A stretch of DNA of 5,081 bases from Aurantimonadaceae bacterium (GTDB taxonomy: Bacteria > Pseudomonadota > Alphaproteobacteria > Rhizobiales > Rhizobiaceae). Position 1 is the stretch's first letter; each line of letters starts with the position of its first letter. Where the stretch lies: the NCBI GenBank assembly GCA_003232595.1, contig QIIJ01000063.1, positions 1-5,081 on the forward strand. Direction: 5' to 3'. A program made the translations under genes and the position numbers. The notes under the pieces are model-generated. The model saw only the letters and a program-made list of their open reading frames with translations. It had not been told where the DNA came from and did no database searches. Below, piece by piece: positions 1 to 5,081 of the stretch.

Positions 1-38
1 CACATGGCCGCGATAAAGATAACAAGGTATCTGTTCAT
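1..38 (-). CDS. N-terminal fragment of a leftward gene with a hydrophobic start (partial)
   Basis: Only the first 12 codons are inside the window, reading MNRYLVIFIAAM on the minus strand. The start is supported by an AGGA ribosome binding site (complement of 47-50) lying 8 bases upstream of the ATG. One basic residue followed by a hydrophobic run (LVIFIAAM) is typical of the beginning of a signal peptide or a membrane segment, so the product is probably exported or membrane bound. It lies 67 bases downstream of the rpmB stop on the same strand, and no clear terminator separates them, so co-transcription with rpmB is possible. From memory, rhizobial genomes often carry an exported esterase-like/phytase-family protein here. 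Twelve residues cannot test that, and no function is assigned. Confidence 0.55.
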   Translation of the reverse strand, partial: MNRYLVIFIAAM

Positions 39-105
39 TTTTTTAATCCTGGGTGATGGAACCAGTGCAAAGGCCGCTGTTTTACCGCCCTAAATCTATT
101 GCAAA

Positions 106-399
106 CTAAACGCTTGCTTCGGCAAGCTTCTTGGCGACCTGACGACGCAGAATTTGTGCCTTGGGAGAAAGATCACGATCCTTGGCCTTGGCCAGAAATG
201 CATCCAGCCCGCCGCGGTGTTCCACCGTGCGCAGAGCATTGGCAGAAATGCGCAAACGGATACGCTGGTTCAGAACATCGCTCATCAATGTGACATTACA
301 AAGATTGGGCAGAAAGCGTCGACGCGTCTTGTTGTTAGCGTGGCTTACATTGTTACCCGATTGAACCGCTTTGCCGGTTAACTCACAGCGCCTTGACAT
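106..399 (-). CDS. rpmB: 50S ribosomal protein L28 (bL28)
   Basis: This 97-residue protein is a structural component of the large ribosomal subunit. The N-terminus carries the L28 signature: MSRRCELTGK, then SGNNVSHANNKTRRRFLPNL at about residues 14-33, followed by a strand-rich section containing RIRLRISANALRT. The length is usual for alphaproteobacteria, which have a longer charged C-terminus than the roughly 78-residue E. coli protein. Only two cysteines are present (Cys5 and Cys34) and no CxxC pairs, so this is the zinc-independent form. The ATG at 399 is preceded by AAGGG (complement of 408-412) with 8 bases between, which supports the start. The gene is divergent from the DUF3108 gene, with 398 bases between their starts, and a further leftward gene follows it. 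Identification is by direct motif recognition and is very secure. Confidence 0.97.
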   Translation of the reverse strand: MSRRCELTGKAVQSGNNVSHANNKTRRRFLPNLCNVTLMSDVLNQRIRLRISANALRTVEHRGGLDAFLAKAKDRDLSPKAQILRRQVAKKLAEASV

Positions 400-500
400 A
401 GCCTAAACCCTTGTTTCTCGAATTATCCTTGCCCGAAAACCAGCTCCGGACCTCACACGAAAGCACCCAGCCGCCTGACCAATGGCCAAGCACAATGCCG

Positions 501-520
501 TTTTCAACCGTGGTGGAAAA
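501..520. repeat. 20-bp near-palindrome in the rpmB leader region
   Basis: TTTTCAACCGTGGTGGAAAA can pair with itself. Counting from the outside, positions 1-5 pair perfectly (TTTTC/GAAAA), position 6 is an A/G mismatch, and positions 7-9 pair again. It could be a protein-binding site, or a hairpin in the 5' leader of rpmB about 100 bases before its start. A related palindrome occurs in front of the helicase gene at 2132-2151, with 14 of 20 positions identical. The pairing is directly visible; any function is inference. Confidence 0.4.
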
Positions 521-713
521 AGTTGCCCCTCTCATAGGCAAGCCTGTAAAAGCAGTCAAGTGATTCTTGGGGCGTAAGTCGGCCTTCTTGAGCACGGGCA
601 CTAACACTGGTCGCGAATTTGGCCAAACTGTTGGCCCACCCAAATAGAAATGACACAATTTAATGTGAAATATCATAGTCAACCCAATTTCTGCCGCTTT
701 TAGCGCCCTTTAA

Positions 714-731
714 CCCGGAAATTAGTCCGGG
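714..731. repeat. CCCGGA / TCCGGG inverted repeat upstream of the DUF3108 promoter
   Basis: A perfect 6-bp inverted repeat (714-719 and 726-731) is separated by six AT-rich bases. It ends five bases before the predicted -35 box of the rightward gene, which suits an activator or other regulator site. It is not followed by a T run on either strand, so a terminator is unlikely. A chance match of this size is possible in 5 kb. Confidence 0.35.
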
Positions 732-736
732 CAGGA

Positions 737-765
737 TTCACAGATCACAATTAGCACGCTAAAAT
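737..765 (+). promoter_or_regulatory. Predicted sigma-70-type promoter of the DUF3108 gene
   Basis: The -35 box TTCACA (737-742) matches TTGACA at 5 of 6 positions and the -10 box TAAAAT (760-765) matches TATAAT at 5 of 6. The spacer is the optimal 17 bases. Transcription would start near 772, giving a leader of about 25-30 bases. A GATTC (GANTC) site at 735-739 overlaps the -35 box. GANTC is the target of the alphaproteobacterial cell-cycle methyltransferase CcrM. The match is visible in the sequence; activity is predicted. Confidence 0.55.
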
Positions 766-792
766 TACGCTTTTGAATAGCCCTACTGCACT

Positions 793-796
793 GGAG
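793..796 (+). promoter_or_regulatory. Ribosome binding site GGAG with ambiguous start choice
   Basis: GGAG lies only one base before the ATG at 798, which is too close for normal initiation. It is seven bases before an in-frame TTG at 804, which is ideal spacing. The site therefore argues for TTG as the real or an additional start of the DUF3108 gene. Confidence 0.5.
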
Positions 797-797
797 T

Positions 798-1610
798 ATG
801 CCTTTGAAACCTCGTTTACTTGTACTTGCTGCTTCGTTTTTGGCTATTGGCTTTCCCCTATCACCAGCCCGTGCAAACGAAGTTGTCGAACACCAGATGA
901 AACTGATCATGACAATGGCAGGCATACCGATAGGTAAGCTTGCACTCACCATGAAGCTGATTGACGGCGAATACGCCATGGAGGGCTCCGCGCGTACCTA
1001 TGGCGCCTCAAGGATTTTTTCTGACGCCAAGGGTTTTTCAAAAAGTACCGGCCGTTATGAAACCGGCAGGATTATTGCCGCAAGACACGAACTGAATTAT
1101 CGCGCCTCAAAAAAAACCGGCTCCGTCAATATCCGGTTTACCAATGGCAATGTTTCCAGCGCCAAATCCGTACCACCAGTTGTTTACAAAGTGGGCACTG
1201 TGAAGCTTGAAAAATCTCAGCTGAACAATGTTTTGGACCCGGTCAGCACTTCAATAGTAACTGTAAAAAAAGATCAGATCGACAATGGCCCCGCCATCTG
1301 CAATCGCACATTACCGGTCTATGACGGTAAGAACCGTTTTGATTTGCGGATGAAATTCAAAGGCATTCGCAAACTTACCACCAAGGGTTTCAACGGTGTC
1401 TCCTATGTCTGTTCCGCCCGCTATGTACCTGTTGCCGGCCACCGGCCCAGCAAAAAACATATCCAGCGTCTGATGAATAATAAAACCATAGAAATCGCCC
1501 TTGCCCGCATCGGAAACACGTCGGTTTATGGCCTTATTCAGTTCTCTGTCAGAACCAGATATGGAAAAATCATCGGCAAGCCGAGCTATTTTCGTACAAT
1601 TGTCAAATAG
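798..1610 (+). CDS. Secreted DUF3108 domain-containing protein
   Basis: The predicted product has 270 residues. An N-terminal signal peptide is clear: basic K4 and R6, a hydrophobic core (LLVLAASFLAIGF), and a cleavage site after SPARA at residue 26, giving a periplasmic or outer-membrane-associated mature protein of about 244 residues. The mature part matches the alphaproteobacterial DUF3108 family: GIPIGKL near residue 42, LDPVST near 146, then PAICNRTLPVYDGKNRFDL (165-183) and YVCSARYVPVAGHRP (203-217). Cys168 and Cys205 sit in these two conserved blocks and could form a disulphide in the periplasm. The biochemical role of the family is not established. The upstream in-frame stop at 774 rules out a longer protein. 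The GGAG spacing favours a TTG start at 804, which would remove two residues and give MKPRLLVL. The gene appears monocistronic, with its own promoter at 737-765 and 588 bases before the next gene. Confidence 0.85.
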   Translation: MPLKPRLLVLAASFLAIGFPLSPARANEVVEHQMKLIMTMAGIPIGKLALTMKLIDGEYAMEGSARTYGASRIFSDAKGFSKSTGRYETGRIIAARHELNYRASKKTGSVNIRFTNGNVSSAKSVPPVVYKVGTVKLEKSQLNNVLDPVSTSIVTVKKDQIDNGPAICNRTLPVYDGKNRFDLRMKFKGIRKLTTKGFNGVSYVCSARYVPVAGHRPSKKHIQRLMNNKTIEIALARIGNTSVYGLIQFSVRTRYGKIIGKPSYFRTIVK

Positions 1611-1753
1611 TGCGTGTAAAATTTCCGCATCAATACCGAATTCAGGAATTTTGTACCGAAACAGAACAAAAGTCTTTCGAATTGTTGTGCGAGCTGACAA
1701 TTTTCACCGTGCTGTCGCCTCGTTGTCTGCATGTGGTGGGTCGACGGTGGATA

Positions 1754-1772
1754 TTCGCCATATATTGGCGGA
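1754..1772. repeat. Hairpin or operator-like palindrome CGCCA-TATAT-TGGCG
   Basis: CGCCA (1756-1760) and TGGCG (1766-1770) are perfectly complementary around a five-base TATAT centre. Two more pairs, one a G-U wobble, extend the stem to 7 bp as RNA. No T run follows, so it does not look like a terminator. It could be a dimeric regulator site or a chance structure. Confidence 0.3.
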
Positions 1773-1856
1773 ACAAATACGCAACGCCTTGAATAAAGCG
1801 ATTCGTACGGCCTATGTTCATGTTACAGATCACAGGTTAAGCAAATAGACAAAGTG

Positions 1857-1879
1857 CCGCCAGGCGGGGTTCAATTTTT
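1857..1879 (+). terminator. Weak terminator candidate
   Basis: CCGCC and GGCGG (1857-1867) form a compact GC-rich hairpin, realistically a 4-bp stem with a three-base loop. A TTTTT tract follows at 1875-1879, about seven bases later. The stem is short and the T run is displaced, so this is a poor intrinsic terminator. It lies about 250 bases after the DUF3108 stop. No better candidate was found nearer the gene. Confidence 0.2.
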
Positions 1880-1891
1880 GTTAATATATCA

Positions 1892-1927
1892 GCCTGTTAC
1901 AAAACATAAATTGTACTGTTCACAGGC
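1892..1927. repeat. Two-part inverted repeat GCCTGT-TACAA / TTGTA-ACAGGC
   Basis: GCCTGT (1892-1897) pairs with ACAGGC (1922-1927), and the adjoining TACAA (1898-1902) pairs with TTGTA (1911-1915). As RNA this gives an 11-bp stem interrupted by a six-base bulge on the 3' side, closed by an eight-base loop. It is visible by eye; its role is unknown. Confidence 0.35.
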
Positions 1928-1975
1928 AGAATAGTTAATTCAATCCATACAATTTTCCCCTGGTCATCAACTTTC

Positions 1976-2013
1976 TGGTAGGTATCGCTACAAATCCTAC
2001 CACATGCAGTAGG
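1976..2013. repeat. Overlapping, mutually exclusive hairpins (TGGTAGG / CCTACCA / GTAGG)
   Basis: TGGTAGG (1976-1982) is perfectly complementary to CCTACCA (1996-2002), a 7-bp stem with a 13-base loop. The same middle segment can instead pair through CCTAC (1996-2000) with GTAGG (2009-2013). The two foldings exclude each other, the arrangement seen in attenuators and switching leaders. Another GTAGG occurs at 2076-2080. No known riboswitch or leader was recognised, so function is speculative. Confidence 0.35.
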
Positions 2014-2133
2014 GAACAAATCGAAAACCTGGCGTGAGTCAGTGATTCGGGCCACTTTTGTTCTATAACTGTTCTGTAGGTTAAGGATAACAAATTTGAT
2101 CAAAAGGCATGAGGTTCTGATTTGGCACTGAAA

Positions 2134-2149
2134 TTCTACTGTGGTAGAG
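2134..2149. repeat. Palindrome TTCTAC-TGTG-GTAGAG upstream of the helicase
   Basis: TTCTAC (2134-2139) pairs with GTAGAG (2144-2149) around a four-base centre; five pairs are perfect and one is a G-U wobble. It lies about 50-65 bases before the helicase start and resembles the near-palindrome at 501-520, sharing TTCnACnGTGGTnGAnAA. A shared regulator site is possible but unproven. Confidence 0.35.
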
Positions 2150-2182
2150 AAGACAGGCAAACTCCCTGACCCCGTATCTGGT

Positions 2183-2191
2183 TGATATTAT
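2183..2191 (+). promoter_or_regulatory. Extended -10 promoter element directly before the helicase start
   Basis: TGATATTAT (2183-2191) fits the extended -10 consensus TGnTATAAT with one mismatch and keeps the key A and final T. No good -35 box lies at normal spacing, which extended -10 promoters can tolerate. Transcription would begin about seven bases after the element, at 2197-2199, that is at or next to the helicase ATG. This would produce a leaderless mRNA and agrees with the absence of a ribosome binding site. Confidence 0.4.
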
Positions 2192-2198
2192 TACGATC

Positions 2199-5081
2199 AT
2201 GCCCCTCCAAAACAATTCGAAATCTACTCCCGCTTCCGGTCGCGGTGTCACTGCTGTGCTTGGCCCGACCAATACCGGAAAAACCCATCTGGCCATTGAG
2301 CGGATGATTGGTCATTCGAGCGGCATTATCGGCCTGCCGCTGAGACTGCTGGCACGGGAAGTTTATCAGCGCATTGTCGAGCGCATCGGCAAGGACAAGG
2401 TGGCGCTGATTACCGGTGAGGAAAAAATCGTACCGAAAAATGCACGCTTTCGCGTTTGTACAGTTGAAGCCATGCCGCATGAGGTTGATGTTGCATTTGT
2501 AGCAGTGGACGAGGTGCAACTGGCGACAGATCTTGAACGCGGCCATATATTTACCGACCGCATTCTCAATCTTCGCGGCCGTGAAGAAACCATGCTTTTG
2601 GGCGCTGCCACCGTACGACCGGTTCTTGAAGGGCTGTTGCCAGGTATCAACGTGATTTCCCGTCCCCGCCTGTCGCAATTGACGTGGGCAGGACAGAAAA
2701 AAATCACCCGACTGCCAAGACGCTCGGCCATTGTCGCGTTTTCTGCTGACGAGGTTTATGCAATTGCCGAACTGATCCGTCGCCAGCGCGGTGGGGCAGC
2801 AGTGGTTCTGGGCTCGCTTTCTCCGCGCACCCGCAACGCACAGGTCGAGCTTTATCAATCGGGTGACGTGGATTTCCTGGTTGCAACTGATGCCATCGGC
2901 ATGGGGCTCAATCTTGACGTCGACCATGTGGCCTTCGCCCAGGACAAGAAGTATGACGGGCATCAGTATCGGCGACTGGTCCCGGCGGAACTGTCACAAA
3001 TTGCCGGACGCGCCGGGCGCCACACCAACAACGGCACTTTTGGCGTAACCGGCCAGGTCGACCCGTTTGATGACCAGCTGATCGAAGCACTGGAGGCCCA
3101 TATATTTGCTCCGGCGAAAGTTATGCAATGGCGTAACCGGGCGCTGCATTTTTCCAGCCTCGAATCCCTGCGTTCAAGCCTGGATATTCCAAGCAAGAAC
3201 CCGCTGCTTGTCAAAGCACCGCTTGCAACCGACCAGCGCACGCTGGAGTTTTTGGCTGCAGATCAGGATATAACAAACCGCCTGACCGGCAGCGACAATA
3301 TCGAACTGCTGTGGAAAACCTGCCTGATACCGGATTATCGCCGTATAGCACCAGCCAATCACAGCGAAATGGTCGCCAGTATTTTTGCAGATATTGCCGA
3401 TAGTGGTACAATCAAAGAGGACTGGTTTGCCGAACAGGTTTCCCAGACTGATGATACCAGGGGCGAGATTGACGCGCTTTCAAACCGAATTGCACATATT
3501 CGCACCTGGACATTTATTTCCAACCAACTTGGCTGGCTTGCTGATCCCCTTCACTGGCAGGAAAAAACTCGTGAAATAGAAAACCGATTGTCCGATGCAC
3601 TGCATGAAAGCTTGACGAAGCGCTTTGTGGATCGCAGGACAAGCGTTTTGATGAAAAGGCTTCGGGAAAACACCATGTTGGATGTAGAAATCAGCAAGAG
3701 CGGCGATGTGAAAGTGGAAGGTCATGCAGTTGGCCGATTGCGCGGTTTTCGCTTTACACCCGATGCGACAGCTGAAGGCGTTGATGCCAAGGCCGCCCGC
3801 AATGCGGCACAAAAGGCGCTTGCTGCCGAAATTGAATCGCGGGCAACACGACTTGTCGCCAGCGCCAATTCAGATTTTGCACTTGAATCCAATGGCACAA
3901 TTCGCTGGCTGGGGGAATCCGTTGCAAGGCTTGCCGCAGGCGATGAAGCACTCAAGCCGCGACAGATATTGCTTGCGGATGAGCAACTGACCGGCACTGC
4001 CCGTGACAATGTGGCAGGTCGGCTCGAACGCTGGGCTGGTTATCATATTGAAACCCTGTTGAAGCCGCTTGTGGAGCTTGCCATTGCCAGCGATATTGAG
4101 GGGCTTGCCCGCGGTGTTGCATTCAGAATTGTCGAAAACCTTGGCGTGGTTGACCGACGCGAAATTGCTGGAGATATTCGTGCACTGGATCAGGATGCCC
4201 GGGGCCTGTTGCGCCGCCACGGGGTACGTTTTGGTGCCTATCATATATTCATCCCGGTATTGCTGAAGCCCGCCCCCTCAGCCCTGAGCACCCTGCTTTG
4301 GGCGCTGAAAAACGACAAGTTGGAGGCTGAGGGCCTGGATGAAGTCCCGCGGATTTCCGCTGCCGGACGCACATCTGTTGCAACCAATCCTGACCATCTT
4401 GCCGAGCTCTACCGTCTTTCAGGATTCAGAATATTGGGTAAAAAGGCCGTGCGGGTCGATATACTGGAACGGCTGGCCGACCTGATACGCCCGGCAATCA
4501 TGTGGCGCGAAGGTGGAAAATCATCCCGTCCGGAGGGTGGATTTGAAGGTAACAGCTTTCTTGTCACCCCGGCAATGATGTCTATCCTGGGCGCAACCCA
4601 CGAAGATATGGACGAAATCCTTACAACCCTCGGCTACAGGGCGGACATCAAACTGGAAGAATTCATCACCAACCGGCTTGCTGTTATCGACCCGCAAAGC
4701 ACGCCCACCCGGGAAGATCCAAAGCCCGATGAAACCGCAAAAGAAGTTATTGCAAAACCTTCCTTGCAGGAAAAACCTGTTGCGGATGATATTTCTGTCA
4801 AAGATGTTACAGCAACTCAACAGCAGGCCGCACCGGAAGAGGAAAAAACCGTCCGAATTTGGCGTCCGGCCCGCAGCGGACAAAACAGCCGCCCGAATCA
4901 GGCCGCCAGGGGACGGCATTCCGACCAGAACCGGGGCTCGAACAGCAAAAAACACAATAGTGGAAAATCCTATAAATCACACCGGAGCAATACATCTGTA
5001 AAAGGAAAATCCTCAAACCCCCGCAAAAAACAGACTGTCAAACCAATCGATCCTGATTCGCCATTCGCAAAGCTGGCAGCG
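2199..5081 (+). CDS. Suv3-like superfamily 2 (DExH-type) helicase, 3' end cut by the window
   Basis: An ATP-dependent helicase related to mitochondrial Suv3, probably acting on RNA; rhizobial annotations sometimes use the name mgpS. 961 codons are visible without a stop. Helicase motifs in order: Walker A GPTNTGKT (22-29), Ia GLPLRLLARE (45-54), Walker B DEVQ (104-107), III GAAT (135-138), GSLSPRTRNAQ (205-215), V ATDAIGMGLNL (229-239) and VI QIAGRAGR (267-274). All key residues are intact, so the enzyme should be active. A long family-specific region follows to about residue 830, then an acidic/proline-containing linker (about 831-884) and a basic tail rich in Arg, Lys, Ser and Asn (from about 885), probably disordered and nucleic-acid binding. 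The last residues, DPDSPFAKLAA, resemble the usual family C-terminus, so probably only a few codons are missing. ATG 2199 is the only sensible start: an in-frame stop lies at 2145, no ATG, GTG or TTG lies between, and the motif I distance is normal. There is no Shine-Dalgarno sequence. From memory, an S4-domain RNA-binding protein, ferredoxin and CarD genes often follow in rhizobia. Confidence 0.93.
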   Translation, partial: MPLQNNSKSTPASGRGVTAVLGPTNTGKTHLAIERMIGHSSGIIGLPLRLLAREVYQRIVERIGKDKVALITGEEKIVPKNARFRVCTVEAMPHEVDVAFVAVDEVQLATDLERGHIFTDRILNLRGREETMLLGAATVRPVLEGLLPGINVISRPRLSQLTWAGQKKITRLPRRSAIVAFSADEVYAIAELIRRQRGGAAVVLGSLSPRTRNAQVELYQSGDVDFLVATDAIGMGLNLDVDHVAFAQDKKYDGHQYRRLVPAELSQIAGRAGRHTNNGTFGVTGQVDPFDDQLIEALEAHIFAPAKVMQWRNRALHFSSLESLRSSLDIPSKNPLLVKAPLATDQRTLEFLAADQDITNRLTGSDNIELLWKTCLIPDYRRIAPANHSEMVASIFADIADSGTIKEDWFAEQVSQTDDTRGEIDALSNRIAHIRTWTFISNQLGWLADPLHWQEKTREIENRLSDALHESLTKRFVDRRTSVLMKRLRENTMLDVEISKSGDVKVEGHAVGRLRGFRFTPDATAEGVDAKAARNAAQKALAAEIESRATRLVASANSDFALESNGTIRWLGESVARLAAGDEALKPRQILLADEQLTGTARDNVAGRLERWAGYHIETLLKPLVELAIASDIEGLARGVAFRIVENLGVVDRREIAGDIRALDQDARGLLRRHGVRFGAYHIFIPVLLKPAPSALSTLLWALKNDKLEAEGLDEVPRISAAGRTSVATNPDHLAELYRLSGFRILGKKAVRVDILERLADLIRPAIMWREGGKSSRPEGGFEGNSFLVTPAMMSILGATHEDMDEILTTLGYRADIKLEEFITNRLAVIDPQSTPTREDPKPDETAKEVIAKPSLQEKPVADDISVKDVTATQQQAAPEEEKTVRIWRPARSGQNSRPNQAARGRHSDQNRGSNSKKHNSGKSYKSHRSNTSVKGKSSNPRKKQTVKPIDPDSPFAKLAA

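Larger units (their letters stand above)
400..797. other. Divergent intergenic region between rpmB and the DUF3108 gene
   Basis: These 398 bases separate two divergent genes. The right end holds a convincing promoter for the rightward gene. A 20-bp near-palindrome lies at 501-520 and a GC-rich inverted repeat at 714-731. I could not identify a good promoter for rpmB: TTGACT (complement of 677-682) resembles a -35 box but has no matching -10 at normal spacing. If rpmB is transcribed from there its leader would be about 260 bases. A minus-strand open frame (682 down to 383, TTG start) crosses the leader and overlaps the first 17 bases of rpmB. It has no recognisable domain and is not called as a gene. 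No tRNA or known riboswitch was recognised. Confidence 0.6.
1611..2198. other. 588-bp intergenic region without a convincing gene
   Basis: No reading frame here has a recognised domain. A plus-strand frame entering from inside the DUF3108 gene stays open to a TAG at 1846-1848. It overlaps the real gene by 110 bases, so most of it is probably a shadow, although codons 1740-1848 look fairly protein-like. A minus-strand frame (2160 down to 1897, TTG start) is also unsupported. The region is comparatively AT rich from about 1870 and holds several inverted repeats (1754-1772, 1892-1927, 1976-2013, 2134-2149). It ends with an extended -10 element just before the helicase start. It may contain the helicase control region, a small RNA or decayed coding sequence; none can be shown. 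Confidence 0.55.

Noticed and set aside
677..682. TTGACT on the minus strand as a -35 box for rpmB
   Set aside because: No acceptable -10 element occurs 16-18 bases downstream (ATTGTG at 17 bases), so a promoter was not annotated.
710..724. TTAA-N7-ATTA as a CtrA-type site
   Set aside because: The second half does not match TTAA (two mismatches) and the segment is better explained as part of the CCCGGA/TCCGGG repeat.
1640..1653. AATTC-AG-GAATT inverted repeat as the terminator of the DUF3108 gene
   Set aside because: AT-only stem with a loop too small to form and only a short T run, so it is unlikely to terminate transcription.
1311..1700. 129-residue minus-strand frame opposite the DUF3108 C-terminus
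   Set aside because: Antisense to the conserved DUF3108 blocks, with no independent evidence.
1897..2160. 87-residue minus-strand frame in the intergenic gap, TTG start with AGGGAG just upstream
   Set aside because: The purine-rich site is only about two bases from the TTG, the translation matches no family I know, and the frame overlaps the palindromes; not strong enough to call.
2136..2963. 275-residue minus-strand open frame antisense to the helicase start
   Set aside because: It lies opposite a gene with complete helicase motifs, has no recognisable domain and is an ordinary shadow frame.
3870..4244. 124-residue minus-strand frame inside the helicase
   Set aside because: Shadow of the coding strand, with no domain or ribosome binding site.
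4521..4955. 144-residue minus-strand frame opposite the helicase C-terminus
   Set aside because: Open because the basic low-complexity tail has few stops on the opposite strand; the Cys/Phe-rich product resembles no known protein.

Overview
The window looks like a chromosomal segment from an alphaproteobacterium, most likely of the order Hyphomicrobiales (Rhizobiales). Three things point there: the alphaproteobacterial form of ribosomal protein L28 (97 residues), a secreted DUF3108 protein, and a large Suv3-like helicase whose opening and closing residues match the rhizobial family. From memory, this gene order is common in that group. Base composition is close to half GC, low for soil rhizobia, so a marine or otherwise lower-GC lineage is possible. 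The genus cannot be fixed from the sequence.

Layout from left to right: (1) The first 38 bases hold the 5' end of a leftward gene beginning with a short hydrophobic segment. (2) rpmB (ribosomal protein L28) lies on the minus strand at 106-399. (3) A 398-bp divergent intergenic region (400-797) carries the long leader of rpmB, a 20-bp near-palindrome, a CCCGGA/TCCGGG inverted repeat and a good sigma-70-like promoter for the rightward gene. (4) A secreted DUF3108-family protein is at 798-1610. (5) A 588-bp gap (1611-2198) has no convincing gene but several inverted repeats, ending in an extended -10 element just before the next start codon. (6) The large Suv3-like superfamily 2 helicase gene begins at 2199 and runs off the right edge; 961 codons are visible and the stop is not reached.

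Functionally this is a housekeeping neighbourhood: a ribosomal protein, a probable RNA helicase with a basic, disordered tail, and a periplasmic protein of unknown role. No mobile element, CRISPR array, tRNA, rRNA or defence system was seen. I found no evidence for a wholly new biological system. The most interesting signals are regulatory: a helicase mRNA that may be leaderless, an ambiguous ATG/TTG start for the DUF3108 gene, a GANTC methylation site overlapping its -35 element, and two related 20-bp near-palindromes in the two intergenic regions.
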